DNA of 7,778 bases, from contig CAUUCY010000079.1 of the NCBI GenBank assembly GCA_963543835.1, forward strand, positions 1 to 7,778, read 5' to 3'. The position numbers were made by a program, and so were the translations under genes. Position 1 is the first letter of the stretch; every line of letters begins with the position of its first letter. The stretch comes from Cryptobacteroides sp963543835 (GTDB lineage Bacteria; Bacteroidota; Bacteroidia; Bacteroidales; UBA932). The notes beneath the pieces are model-generated. The model was not told the origin of the DNA. It was given only the letters and a program-made list of their open reading frames with translations, and did not search any database. Positions 1-7,703 of the stretch are shown here, piece by piece.

Positions 1-614
1 GCGTCATTGACGATAAAATTGACGGTTTCCTCTAACGTTGCCCTTCCTATTTTCAAGGCATCCGGATTCTCGAAAGAAAAGCGTTTGTCCACAATCGGGA
101 CTCCTCCGTAGCGCTTCAACATCTCGAAATAGCACAGTCCCCTTATAAACAAAGCCTGGCCTCTTGCCTGACGTTTGTATTCGGCGCTGGCATCCGGGAC
201 TCCGTCTATCCTGGACAGGAAGATATTTATGCTTCTGATGGCTTTCCAACGGTAGGTCCACCTTCCTCCGTCTCCTGTATTGTAGGAAGTGATGGATGCG
301 GTGTTGTACCTTTGCGAGGAATACCAGGTGGCGACTTCCTCCGCCTCATCGCAGTAGCAGCCGAAAGCGGCATCCCTACGTCCGTTCCTGTCGTTCCACT
401 CCGGCAAGTCCGTGTACATACCGTCCTTGTATATTCCCATCAAAAAGGTCTCCGCATTATTCTGCGAAGAAAAGATTACGTCTTCGTCAACATCGACCCC
501 GGGAGGTTTTTCCAAATAATTCCCCATCATTTTCTCGCAGGATGTTGCTGCGAGACACAGGAGCGCAGACGAAAGGGCTAAGAAGGCATAGGTTGCCGTT
601 TTCATTTTCTTCAT
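1..614 (-). CDS. SusD-like outer-membrane glycan-binding lipoprotein, N-terminal part (C-terminus off the window)
   Basis: This frame is open from the ATG at 614 to the window edge and gives 204 codons of an expected 500-600 residues. Residues 1-25 form a lipoprotein signal peptide: KKMK, a hydrophobic core, then a lipobox AATSC with the acceptor at Cys26. Residues about 30-204 match the N-terminal TPR-like part of the SusD family; the hallmark is RGQALFIRGLCYFEMLKRYG followed by GVPIV (residues 151-175), preceded by WKAIRSINIFL. SusD proteins sit on the cell surface as a lid over the SusC barrel and bind glycan before import. The start is one base after the susC stop, which indicates translational coupling; a second ATG three codons later (603-605) is equally possible. 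The ligand cannot be predicted because the binding-site half is missing. The truncation is only the window edge, with no frameshift seen. Confidence 0.95.
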   Translation of the reverse strand, partial: MKKMKTATYAFLALSSALLCLAATSCEKMMGNYLEKPPGVDVDEDVIFSSQNNAETFLMGIYKDGMYTDLPEWNDRNGRRDAAFGCYCDEAEEVATWYSSQRYNTASITSYNTGDGGRWTYRWKAIRSINIFLSRIDGVPDASAEYKRQARGQALFIRGLCYFEMLKRYGGVPIVDKRFSFENPDALKIGRATLEETVNFIVND

Positions 615-615
615 G

Positions 616-3600
616 TTAAAATTCCACATTTACTCCAATGTTAAACGTTCTTCTCAAAGGAGAGTAACCCTCATCCCCTGACAGGGCAAATTGTTCCGGA
701 TCATCTCCCGGGAACAAGCCGTCCCAAGTCACTATATTATTTCCGTTCATATATATGCGACACGACTTGATTTTGACTTTTTCCAATAATTTAGACCTGA
801 GCCTGTATCCCAGTTCCACGTTTTTCAGTCTCAGATATCTGGCGTTCTGAATCATGAAAGTGGACGGCTGGTAATTATGGGTCTGTTGCTGACGGGCGGT
901 AAGATGCGGCAGCTTTATAGTCTGACCTTTTTCGTATTTCTCCTGAGTCCACGACAAGCCGGGGATATATGCCAGAGCCATCAAATCGTTTTCGTACGGT
1001 CTTATGGTAGTCTCGCGATTGAGCCGGCTGACATGCTCCGCCCCCTGGAAAAGGACGGAAAGATCGAAGCCTTTAAATTCGCCTCCGAAAGAAATTCCGT
1101 AGATTATTTCCGGGAAGTTCGGATAGCCTATCGGTACCTGATCCAAAGTGTTTATCTTCCCGTCCCCGTTGATATCCTTGAATTTCACATCTCCCGGCAT
1201 AATCTTGTTGTTCTGATGTGAAGATTCCGGCCGGTGTGCATCATTTACTTCTTCCCAGGTGTTGTAGAAACCTTCGGCGATATACCCGAACATCTGCCCT
1301 TTTGACTGACCTGTACGGTACTGATACGGTGCGTCCGGACGCTGTACTTCATCCTGGAAGAGGATTTTATTCCGGGCGAAAGTGAAAGAGCCCTGAATCC
1401 AATAGCCCAGTCCTCCGATTTTATCCGCATAGTTTATTTCCGCCTCGAATCCGCTGTTTTTCATTTTCCCCCAATTCTGCGGAGGAAGATTGGCTCCCAC
1501 TATCGCAGGTGTCGTCTGCGGAGTCGCGAGAATATTGTCACGATTTTCCTCGAAATAGTCAAAAACGAGTTTGACTTTACTGTGTAGCAGATACATATCT
1601 ACTCCGATGTTCATTTTCCTGGATTTTTCCCAGGTCAGGTTCGGATTTCCGAGCAGACCTTCGAAAGACGCCCCGTACTTCTGGAAAGTAGAACCCGGAA
1701 CACCCAGATTATAGCTGTCCTTGAAATAGTAGGCTGCCGGCAAATACAGGAAGCGGTCGCCTCCGATTTTGTCATTGCCGACTTCCCCGTAAGTTCCTCT
1801 CAATTTTATGTACGAGACCAACTCGTTTTTCGGATAGAACTTTTCTTCAGAAACGACCCAGCCGAGGGAAAACGCAGGGAAAAAACCGAATCTTTTTCCG
1901 GGAGCAAAGTTTTCCGTACCGTTATAGCCCATATTGAACTCTGCCAGATAGCGTAATTTGTAATTATATGTCACCCTTCCTACAAGTCCTTGATAGCTGT
2001 TAGGAATAACATACGCCAAATGAGGATCGTAAAGCTTGCTCCGGTTATACAGTAGCAGACCGGTAACTCCGTGATCTCCGAAACGGCGGTCATAGTTTAT
2101 CCCGACCTCAAGATAGGTCTTTCTATTCTTATCCGAATTTTCCCTGAAAGTCACTGCGCTCTCACGCTTTTGAGGTGAATAAAAGATGGAGCCGTCGGAC
2201 AAGAGCACAGGGCGATAGGTCTGGGTGGAACTTCTGTAAACTTTCTGATTGTCCATCCTGTGCCAATAAGAAACCAAGCCCTTGATGCTCAGACCTTCGG
2301 TCAGAAAGGAAAGATCGTAAGCCATACCTACCGAAGCGCTTATATAATTGGAAATCGAGATATTGTATCCTTGGCTCAACAATTGTTCCAGAGGGTTGCC
2401 GCTAAAGACTTCGTGCACATTGACTATCTTGCCGTCTACGATACCCGGGGTGAAATAGGGCGGAGCAATCGAAATACGGTTCATCATATAATGCGTATTC
2501 CCCCCTTGTCCCGGAGCCCGCCTGTTCTCGATTTGCGAGGAAAGATTGATTTGGGCGCTAAGCCTTTCGGTGATCTTGACATCGAAATTGGAGCGGAGAT
2601 TATAACGCTCATATTTCACGTTCACATCGTAATCCGTCACGCTCGGAAAAGAGCGGTAAAGTCCCTCCTGGGAGAAATAGCCGGCGGAAACGAAATACTT
2701 GAGTTTCTCGCTTCCTCCCTGAATATTCAGGTTCTGCATAGTCTGCAACGATACAGGCTTCAACATGAGGGAATACCAATCAGTATCGGGATGGAATATA
2801 GGATCGTCGCCTTTCCTGAAATGCTCTATATCCTCCCTGCTGAATTTAGGGGAATAGGAGCCGGTGAAAAAGGAATCGTATTTCAGGGCTTCGTTGAAAT
2901 ACTTGGCATATTCATAGCTTCCCAGATTCTTCCTCAGGTCTGTGAATGTGTTTACAGCCACATTAGAGGAAAAGTTCAGTACAGGTCTCTTTTCATCCCC
3001 TCTCTTGGTTGTGATAAGTATTACTCCGTTCGCTCCTCTTACACCGTACACCGCCGTGGCGGAAGCATCTTTCAATATCGTGACATTCTCAATCTCGTGA
3101 GGGTCTATATTATTGTAATTCATGCTCTCGATTCCGTCCACCATTACCAAAGGATCTGCCGAGCCTGAAAAGGTACCCTCTCCCCGGATTCTCAGCGTGG
3201 ATTGATCTGCCCCCGGCTCTCCCTCTCTCTGGACAGATAGAAGACCTGTAATCCTACCTGTCAGGGAGTTGCTGACATTTGCTACAGGAGTCTGCACCAA
3301 AGCCTGTGTACCTATTGAAGAGATGGCTCCGGTTACTGTCGCCTTGTTCTGGACTCCATACCCCACGATAACCGCTTCCTTAAGCAACTGGGTATCCAGC
3401 CTCAACACAATCCGGAGTTCCGTTTTACCGGAAGTCTTTACCTCCTGTTCAGCAAAACCGATACAGGAGATTCTCAGTACGGCATCAGGGGCTACATCTA
3501 TTGCGAACTCGCCGTCGAGACCCGTTACCGTGCCGTTCGTAGTCCCCGCTTCTATAACGCCCGCACCGATAACGGTCTGCCCCTCCTGGTCTACGATCAC

Positions 3601-3987
3601 TCCGCGTATGGTTTGCTTCCTCGGTCTTTCCGCAGGCGCTTCCATAAGCGGCTGAGGCTGCTTTTCTGCACGGGAAATATAGATTTGCCTGCCGGAAATC
3701 TTGTAGGTATTGTCCGTTGTCGCGAATAATTTATCCAATATCGCCGTTACAGTCTCATTCTCTGCAGTCACGGACACTATCCGGTCCGCATCGAAAGTCT
3801 CGGGATTATACAGAAAAACGTAGGCACTGCTCTGTTCTATCGCATGGAAGACCTCCAGAATAGTTTTGTTTTTCAAATCCAGACTGATTGTTGCCGTCTG
3901 GGAATAGCAGTTGCCTGAGAGGACGAGATTCATTCCGATAATAAGGAAAAGTGTTGAAAGTATATTGTTTCGTGTCATAATATTCAT
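616..3987 (-). CDS. SusC-like TonB-dependent outer-membrane glycan transporter with STN signalling domain
   Basis: This is a full-length 1123-residue SusC/RagA-family protein. Domains in order: signal peptide (about 1-30, hydrophobic ILSTLFLIIGMNLVLSG, likely cleavage near CYSQ); STN domain (about 32-106), the secretin/TonB N-terminal fold used by signal-transducing receptors; carboxypeptidase-regulatory-like beta-sandwich (about 125-198, with NGTVTGLDGEF); TonB-box region (about 203-210, KEAVIVGYG); plug (about 212-328, with LRIRG, DPLVMVDG, ILKDASATAVYG and ANGVILITTKRG); then a beta barrel to the C-terminal Phe. A DxNGDGxIN loop near 938-950 is typical of the family. It imports glycan fragments across the outer membrane using TonB energy, together with the SusD partner encoded one base downstream. 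The STN domain implies it also signals to the FecR-like protein encoded just upstream. The ATG at 3987 is used; an in-frame ATG at 3978 would lose only three residues. Substrate unknown. Confidence 0.97.
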   Translation of the reverse strand: MNIMTRNNILSTLFLIIGMNLVLSGNCYSQTATISLDLKNKTILEVFHAIEQSSAYVFLYNPETFDADRIVSVTAENETVTAILDKLFATTDNTYKISGRQIYISRAEKQPQPLMEAPAERPRKQTIRGVIVDQEGQTVIGAGVIEAGTTNGTVTGLDGEFAIDVAPDAVLRISCIGFAEQEVKTSGKTELRIVLRLDTQLLKEAVIVGYGVQNKATVTGAISSIGTQALVQTPVANVSNSLTGRITGLLSVQREGEPGADQSTLRIRGEGTFSGSADPLVMVDGIESMNYNNIDPHEIENVTILKDASATAVYGVRGANGVILITTKRGDEKRPVLNFSSNVAVNTFTDLRKNLGSYEYAKYFNEALKYDSFFTGSYSPKFSREDIEHFRKGDDPIFHPDTDWYSLMLKPVSLQTMQNLNIQGGSEKLKYFVSAGYFSQEGLYRSFPSVTDYDVNVKYERYNLRSNFDVKITERLSAQINLSSQIENRRAPGQGGNTHYMMNRISIAPPYFTPGIVDGKIVNVHEVFSGNPLEQLLSQGYNISISNYISASVGMAYDLSFLTEGLSIKGLVSYWHRMDNQKVYRSSTQTYRPVLLSDGSIFYSPQKRESAVTFRENSDKNRKTYLEVGINYDRRFGDHGVTGLLLYNRSKLYDPHLAYVIPNSYQGLVGRVTYNYKLRYLAEFNMGYNGTENFAPGKRFGFFPAFSLGWVVSEEKFYPKNELVSYIKLRGTYGEVGNDKIGGDRFLYLPAAYYFKDSYNLGVPGSTFQKYGASFEGLLGNPNLTWEKSRKMNIGVDMYLLHSKVKLVFDYFEENRDNILATPQTTPAIVGANLPPQNWGKMKNSGFEAEINYADKIGGLGYWIQGSFTFARNKILFQDEVQRPDAPYQYRTGQSKGQMFGYIAEGFYNTWEEVNDAHRPESSHQNNKIMPGDVKFKDINGDGKINTLDQVPIGYPNFPEIIYGISFGGEFKGFDLSVLFQGAEHVSRLNRETTIRPYENDLMALAYIPGLSWTQEKYEKGQTIKLPHLTARQQQTHNYQPSTFMIQNARYLRLKNVELGYRLRSKLLEKVKIKSCRIYMNGNNIVTWDGLFPGDDPEQFALSGDEGYSPLRRTFNIGVNVEF

Positions 3988-4014
3988 TTGATTTATGCGT
4001 GTGGATTTTCCTTT

Positions 4015-5187
4015 CTATTTTGCACTCACTATGTAGACTCCGTTTTCCCGCTCCACCTTGATCGGGAAAGAGAAAGTCAGTCCTCCGAGAACCTCTCCGA
4101 GATCGTCCTTCAAATCCACTTTTCCTGAACATCTTTGGCTTACAATGCTTTCATCGAAGCGGATGTCTTCTCCATAGTAACGGGAAAGTTTTCTCATCAG
4201 GGCATCCAGACGCTCGTCGTTTACATAAATAGAGCCTTCCACCCAAGAAATGTACTTGTCCACATCCACTTTTGTCACGACACCCCTTCCTTCTCCCTTA
4301 TAATCGTACATTTGAGACGGCTCGAGACGAATATCATCTGCATTTCGGTCGGAACTTACCTGCACCGAACCAGTCTCCAAGACAACCTGAGCCCCTTTCT
4401 CCTCTTCATAAGCCTGCACATTGAATCTGGTTCCCAGCACCCGTATCGCAAGTTCCCGGGTCCTTACTATAAAAGGCCGGTTTTCATCATGGGCGACATC
4501 GAGAAAAATTTCCCCATTCACGTATATTTCTCTGGTATCACCCTCAAAACTATTGGGATAGACTACTGCAGTCGCAGAATTGACATTCACCACAGTTCCG
4601 TCAGATAGCAGCAACTTCGATCTTTTCCCTTTCGGGACAAGCAGGCGGCTGTACTCTGTAGCACTAATCCCGACAAAAGATCTGCCGTTCATCCTCACAC
4701 TGTCAGCACCGTATGAAATCTCGGCATCTTTTTCCTCTATATTCATCGACTCACCGGAAGACACATACAAACGGATATCATCAGAAGAAGAATCTGCCGG
4801 AGCGGAGATTCCGTTGACGAATCCCATAAGATCCGTTTCCGGTTTCGCCGGACGGACGAAGACTCGTGCCACAGTAAAACACAGGAGCAAAGAGGCTGCT
4901 GCGGCAAGGCTGTAGCCGACAGCTCTCCACCTCCTGCGCCGTACAAGCTTTTCCATGAAAGAGGCATAACTCGATTCTATGAACTCATTTGCAAGAGAGT
5001 AATCATTCAGGCGGATTTGTGAACGTACCAGTTTTTCCGCCTCGTCTATGACCGGTTTTAGCTCGGGAGTATCGTTCGCTACCCGTGTCCAGTAAAGTTC
5101 GTCCTCTTCCTGCCGGAATAGACTCCATCTCAGGAAATCCTCGTCTTTGAGAAGATCTACGGCTTTATAACCCTTATATTTGTACAT
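4015..5187 (-). CDS. FecR-family transmembrane anti-sigma factor
   Basis: This 390-residue protein has the Bacteroidetes FecR plan. Residues 1-85 are a cytoplasmic acidic/aromatic region (DEDFLRWSLFRQEEDELYW) expected to hold the sigma factor. An arginine cluster RRRRWR (83-88) precedes one membrane helix (about 89-111), giving an N-in orientation by the positive-inside rule. Residues about 180-276 are the FecR domain, with LLVPKGKRSKLLLSDGT, NGEIFLDVAHDENRPFIV and LGTRFNVQAY. Residues about 318-388 form the C-terminal DUF4974-type domain that in this family faces the STN domain of the receptor. It is inferred to sequester an ECF sigma factor until SusC signals glycan import. It is first in the transcript with susC and susD; 27 nt, with no terminator, separate its TAG from the susC start. 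Unusually, no sigma gene lies directly upstream on the same strand; the only one in the window is divergent, at 7122-7703. No clear Shine-Dalgarno sequence precedes the start, which is normal in this phylum. Confidence 0.95.
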   Translation of the reverse strand: MYKYKGYKAVDLLKDEDFLRWSLFRQEEDELYWTRVANDTPELKPVIDEAEKLVRSQIRLNDYSLANEFIESSYASFMEKLVRRRRWRAVGYSLAAAASLLLCFTVARVFVRPAKPETDLMGFVNGISAPADSSSDDIRLYVSSGESMNIEEKDAEISYGADSVRMNGRSFVGISATEYSRLLVPKGKRSKLLLSDGTVVNVNSATAVVYPNSFEGDTREIYVNGEIFLDVAHDENRPFIVRTRELAIRVLGTRFNVQAYEEEKGAQVVLETGSVQVSSDRNADDIRLEPSQMYDYKGEGRGVVTKVDVDKYISWVEGSIYVNDERLDALMRKLSRYYGEDIRFDESIVSQRCSGKVDLKDDLGEVLGGLTFSFPIKVERENGVYIVSAK

Positions 5188-5349
5188 AAGATGATTTTTA
5201 GCTTACTAATTATTACGGTTCTTATATATACGGATGAAAATCGTTTTTGTGAGCATTTTTTCGATTTTTTTCGAGGCAATCTTTTTCATTAGGTTTTTAT
5301 TCTCGATTTCTTTACTTTTGCAAAAAATCAAACACTGAAAAATCTATAA
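5188..5349. promoter_or_regulatory. Divergent control region between anti-sigma and hexosaminidase genes
   Basis: This 162-nt non-coding stretch separates the two arms and must hold promoters for both. It is strongly AT-rich and carries several T-tracts on the plus strand (about 5243-5247, 5256-5261, 5265-5271, 5282-5286 and 5294-5298), including a near-tandem A-T6-CGA / A-T7-CGA pair at 5255-5274. The plus strand has a recognisable housekeeping promoter near 5289-5320. Reading the minus strand towards fecR I found no good TAnnTTTG match, so that promoter may depend on the locus ECF sigma factor. This last point is inference from absence. Confidence 0.6.
5289..5320 (+). promoter_or_regulatory. 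Bacteroides-type sigma-ABfr promoter for the hexosaminidase-sigma transcript
   Basis: The -7 element TACTTTTG at 5313-5320 is a perfect match to the Bacteroides consensus TAnnTTTG. A possible -33 element TTAG at 5289-5292 matches TTTG at three of four positions, with a 20-nt spacer, within the usual range. Transcription would begin near 5327, leaving a leader of about 23 nt that is A-rich with no strong Shine-Dalgarno sequence, as is common in this phylum. It would drive the GH20 gene and the sigma gene behind it. The -7 box is convincing; the -33 box is weak. Confidence 0.6.
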
Positions 5350-7095
5350 ATGAAAAGCAAAATCATTCTCTTTAGCGCCATCGCAATAATATTCCTGCTC
5401 TCGTACAGGAACATGTCGGGGAAAAGCTCTCGCGATTTCAATGTAATCCCCTGTCCTAAATCCATAGAATTCAGTTCAGGATTTTTCAAGGCTGCGGGTG
5501 CAGACTTCCATATTGCGGCTGATGCGGACGAATTGACTGTAAAAGCGGTGAGCGAATTTGCGGAACGGCTTTCTTTCGATTCGGGAAAAGAGAGCAAGAC
5601 GAACAGGGAGCTTCGCGAAACAGGTTTCGTCTTCATAAAAGCGGACAGCATCTTCGCCAAGGAGGAATACGAAATTGAAATTTCGAAGAAAGCGGTAAGG
5701 GTCCGCGCATCTGGCTTCGAAGGCTTTTTCTACGCTATACAGACATTGAAGCAGATGCTTCCAGCGGCGATATTCGGCACTGTGCCTGCTCCGGAAGCGA
5801 AATGGGAATTACCCTGCTGCAAAATATCAGACTCGCCCCGTTTCCGATACAGAGCAACCCTCCTGGATGTCAGCCGGCATTATTTCAGCGTAGAAGAGAT
5901 AAAGAGGATAATTGATATAATGTCGGTTTACAAAAAGAATATCCTTCATTGGCATCTAACCGACGACCAGGGTTGGAGAATAGAAATAAGAAAGTATCCC
6001 CTGCTCACCGAAATCGGCTCAAGAAGACCGTACACACAGACTCTCGAAGGAAGGAACACTTCGGACGGAATCCCTCATGGGGGATTCTACACCCGCAAAG
6101 AAGTTGAAGATATTGTGCGTTATGCGGCGGAACGGGCTGTCACCATAATCCCGGAAATAGATATGCCCGGTCATCTTATCTCCGCACTGACGGCATATCC
6201 CTATCTCGGTTGCTCAGGAAAATCTATCGAATTCGGGAGGGAATATCAGGTAAGGACTTGCTGGGGCATTGCCAAAGACGTGCTTTGTGTCGGCAAGGAA
6301 AGCTCTTACTATTTTATATACGATGTGCTGGACGAAGTGCTGGAGATGTTTCCTTCCGAATACATCCACCTCGGAGGCGACGAATGCCCGACCGACAGTT
6401 GGGAAAACTGCCGGGACTGCCAAAAGTTTATAAAAGACGCCGGATTGAAAGCCTCTTCTGCCCATTCAGCAGAAAATTATTTGCAGACTTATTTTACTGC
6501 AAAGATAGAGAAATATCTCAACGACAAGGGACGTCGCATTATCGGCTGGGACGAAATCCTGACGGACAAATTATCGAAATCTACTACCGTTATGTCCTGG
6601 ACAGGCGAATCCAACGGTATACTCGCCGCGAAGGCAGGACATGATGTCGTCATGACTCCCTATACATATATGTATCTCAATTGCCGCAACACTAACGATA
6701 TTGACAACGAACCTTACGGTCCTCACTACACACCAATCCACACGGTTTACAGCTACGAGCCGTGCACAGCGGAGATGACTCCGTCTCAGACGAAGCACAT
6801 AATCGGAGTCCAGGACTGTCTGTGGACGGAATGGATAGCCACGCCGGAACACCTCGAGTATATGATGCTTCCGCGACTGGCTGCGGCATCGGAAGTGCAA
6901 TGGTGCGAGCCGGCACGCAAGGATTATTCCGCTTTCAAGTCCAAACTTCCTTACCACGTGAAAATTTACGAAATAAAAGGGCTTGTGTACTGCAAAGCTT
7001 ATATGGGATTATCAGGCATGCCCGGCAAGGAAAGGCCTGTCGTCCCTACTGAAGATTCCGAAAGACTGGGAGACGTGAGGGTAGTAAAAGATTGA
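5350..7095 (+). CDS. Glycoside hydrolase family 20 beta-N-acetylhexosaminidase
   Basis: This 581-residue exo-enzyme should release terminal beta-linked GlcNAc or GalNAc by substrate-assisted catalysis. Residues 1 to about 23 form a signal peptide (KSKIILFSAIAIIFLLS) with no lipobox cysteine, so a soluble periplasmic enzyme is expected. Residues about 30-150 are the GH20b N-terminal domain (VIPCPKSIEF to GFEGFFYAIQTLKQML). The TIM-barrel catalytic domain spans about 165-520. It contains RYRATLLDVSRHYF (substrate-binding Arg168), HWHLTDDQGWRIEI (200-213), PEIDMPGH (268-275), and HLGGDEC with the catalytic pair Asp344-Glu345. It also has the pocket motifs GWDEIL (Trp400), VMSWTG (Trp417) and LWTEW (Trp492, Glu494). 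All expected active-site residues are present. No additional carbohydrate-binding module follows; a short tail ends the protein, so it is a compact family member. It is first in the right arm, 26 nt before the sigma gene. Linkage and preferred glycan are not determined by the sequence. Confidence 0.96.
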   Translation: MKSKIILFSAIAIIFLLSYRNMSGKSSRDFNVIPCPKSIEFSSGFFKAAGADFHIAADADELTVKAVSEFAERLSFDSGKESKTNRELRETGFVFIKADSIFAKEEYEIEISKKAVRVRASGFEGFFYAIQTLKQMLPAAIFGTVPAPEAKWELPCCKISDSPRFRYRATLLDVSRHYFSVEEIKRIIDIMSVYKKNILHWHLTDDQGWRIEIRKYPLLTEIGSRRPYTQTLEGRNTSDGIPHGGFYTRKEVEDIVRYAAERAVTIIPEIDMPGHLISALTAYPYLGCSGKSIEFGREYQVRTCWGIAKDVLCVGKESSYYFIYDVLDEVLEMFPSEYIHLGGDECPTDSWENCRDCQKFIKDAGLKASSAHSAENYLQTYFTAKIEKYLNDKGRRIIGWDEILTDKLSKSTTVMSWTGESNGILAAKAGHDVVMTPYTYMYLNCRNTNDIDNEPYGPHYTPIHTVYSYEPCTAEMTPSQTKHIIGVQDCLWTEWIATPEHLEYMMLPRLAAASEVQWCEPARKDYSAFKSKLPYHVKIYEIKGLVYCKAYMGLSGMPGKERPVVPTEDSERLGDVRVVKD

Positions 7096-7121
7096 TTGGA
7101 AGGCTTTGAAAAGCAAGGCAC

Positions 7122-7703
7122 ATGACATTCGATGAAGAGCAATATTTTGAAAAATTCAAGAAAGGGGACCAGCAGGCTTTCTCTTTCTTCTACAAGCGTT
7201 TCATCAACGACATGTATGCTTATGGTAAAAGCCTGGGAGCGAAAGACAGTTTAGTAATGGATGCCGTACAGGATGTTTTCCTGAAAGTTTTTTTCAACAG
7301 GCCTTCTGTCGGCTCGGTACGTCATCTGAAATATTTCCTCCTCAAGTCTTTGAGAAACAGAATATACGATATGCTGAAATCCGGTTCTGTTGCAAAGGCC
7401 AAGCCCATTGAAGGAGAAGTCCTTAATTTTTCGATCAAGACAACCGTACTGGATGACATTATAGAAGAAGAAGACCGGGATGCTGTCAAACAGATGGTGG
7501 ACAAGTTCCTCTCCATGCTGTCTCCCCTGCAGAAAGAGACCCTTTATCTTCGGTATATGCAGGATCTCGACTACGCAGACATTGCTTCTATGCTTAACAA
7601 GTCGGAAGCCTCTATCCGTCAGTTGGTGTTTCAGGCGATACGGAAAATCAGGAAAGAGAACAAGATACTGCCGACGATAGTTTTCCTAAGCCTCCTTTTA
7701 TGA
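7122..7703 (+). CDS. ECF-type RNA polymerase sigma factor (Bacteroidetes sigma-70 family)
   Basis: This 193-residue protein has the two domains of an ECF sigma factor and no region 1 or 3. Region 2 covers about residues 8-88 (FKKGDQQAFSFFYKRF, then DAVQDVFLKVF and the KYFLLKSLRNRIYDML helix), for core binding and -10 recognition. An acidic linker (IIEEEDRD, about 113-120) leads to region 4 at about 122-177. That region contains LSPLQKETLYLRYMQDLDYADIASMLN and the recognition helix SEASIRQLVFQAIRKIRK, for -35 recognition. It is inferred to be held by the FecR-like protein encoded at 4015-5187 and to activate this locus. It lies 26 nt after the GH20 stop on the same strand, with a purine-rich AAGCAAGG before the ATG, so co-transcription is likely. 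The protein ends in an unusually hydrophobic tail (ILPTIVFLSLLL, 182-193). Alternatively it partners with another anti-sigma encoded beyond the right edge, since such genes are usually followed by fecR. Confidence 0.93.
   Translation: MTFDEEQYFEKFKKGDQQAFSFFYKRFINDMYAYGKSLGAKDSLVMDAVQDVFLKVFFNRPSVGSVRHLKYFLLKSLRNRIYDMLKSGSVAKAKPIEGEVLNFSIKTTVLDDIIEEEDRDAVKQMVDKFLSMLSPLQKETLYLRYMQDLDYADIASMLNKSEASIRQLVFQAIRKIRKENKILPTIVFLSLLL

Noticed and set aside
2260..3168. A 302-codon open frame on the plus strand, antisense to susC
   Set aside because: It lies wholly inside the clearly coding SusC plug and barrel region. The translation shows no domain, signal peptide or family motif, and antisense frames of this length are common opposite long genes.
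3988..4014. Possible separate promoter or terminator between fecR and susC
   Set aside because: The gap is only 27 nt, with no hairpin and no promoter-like boxes. It is better read as an internal operon spacer.
4135..4915. Two plus-strand open frames antisense to the fecR gene
   Set aside because: They mirror the codon pattern of the fecR gene, which has full FecR domain support, and they show no recognisable protein features.
6210..6957. Several open frames on both strands within the hexosaminidase gene
   Set aside because: All overlap the GH20 catalytic domain, whose motifs are continuous in its own frame. These are shadow frames without any family signature.
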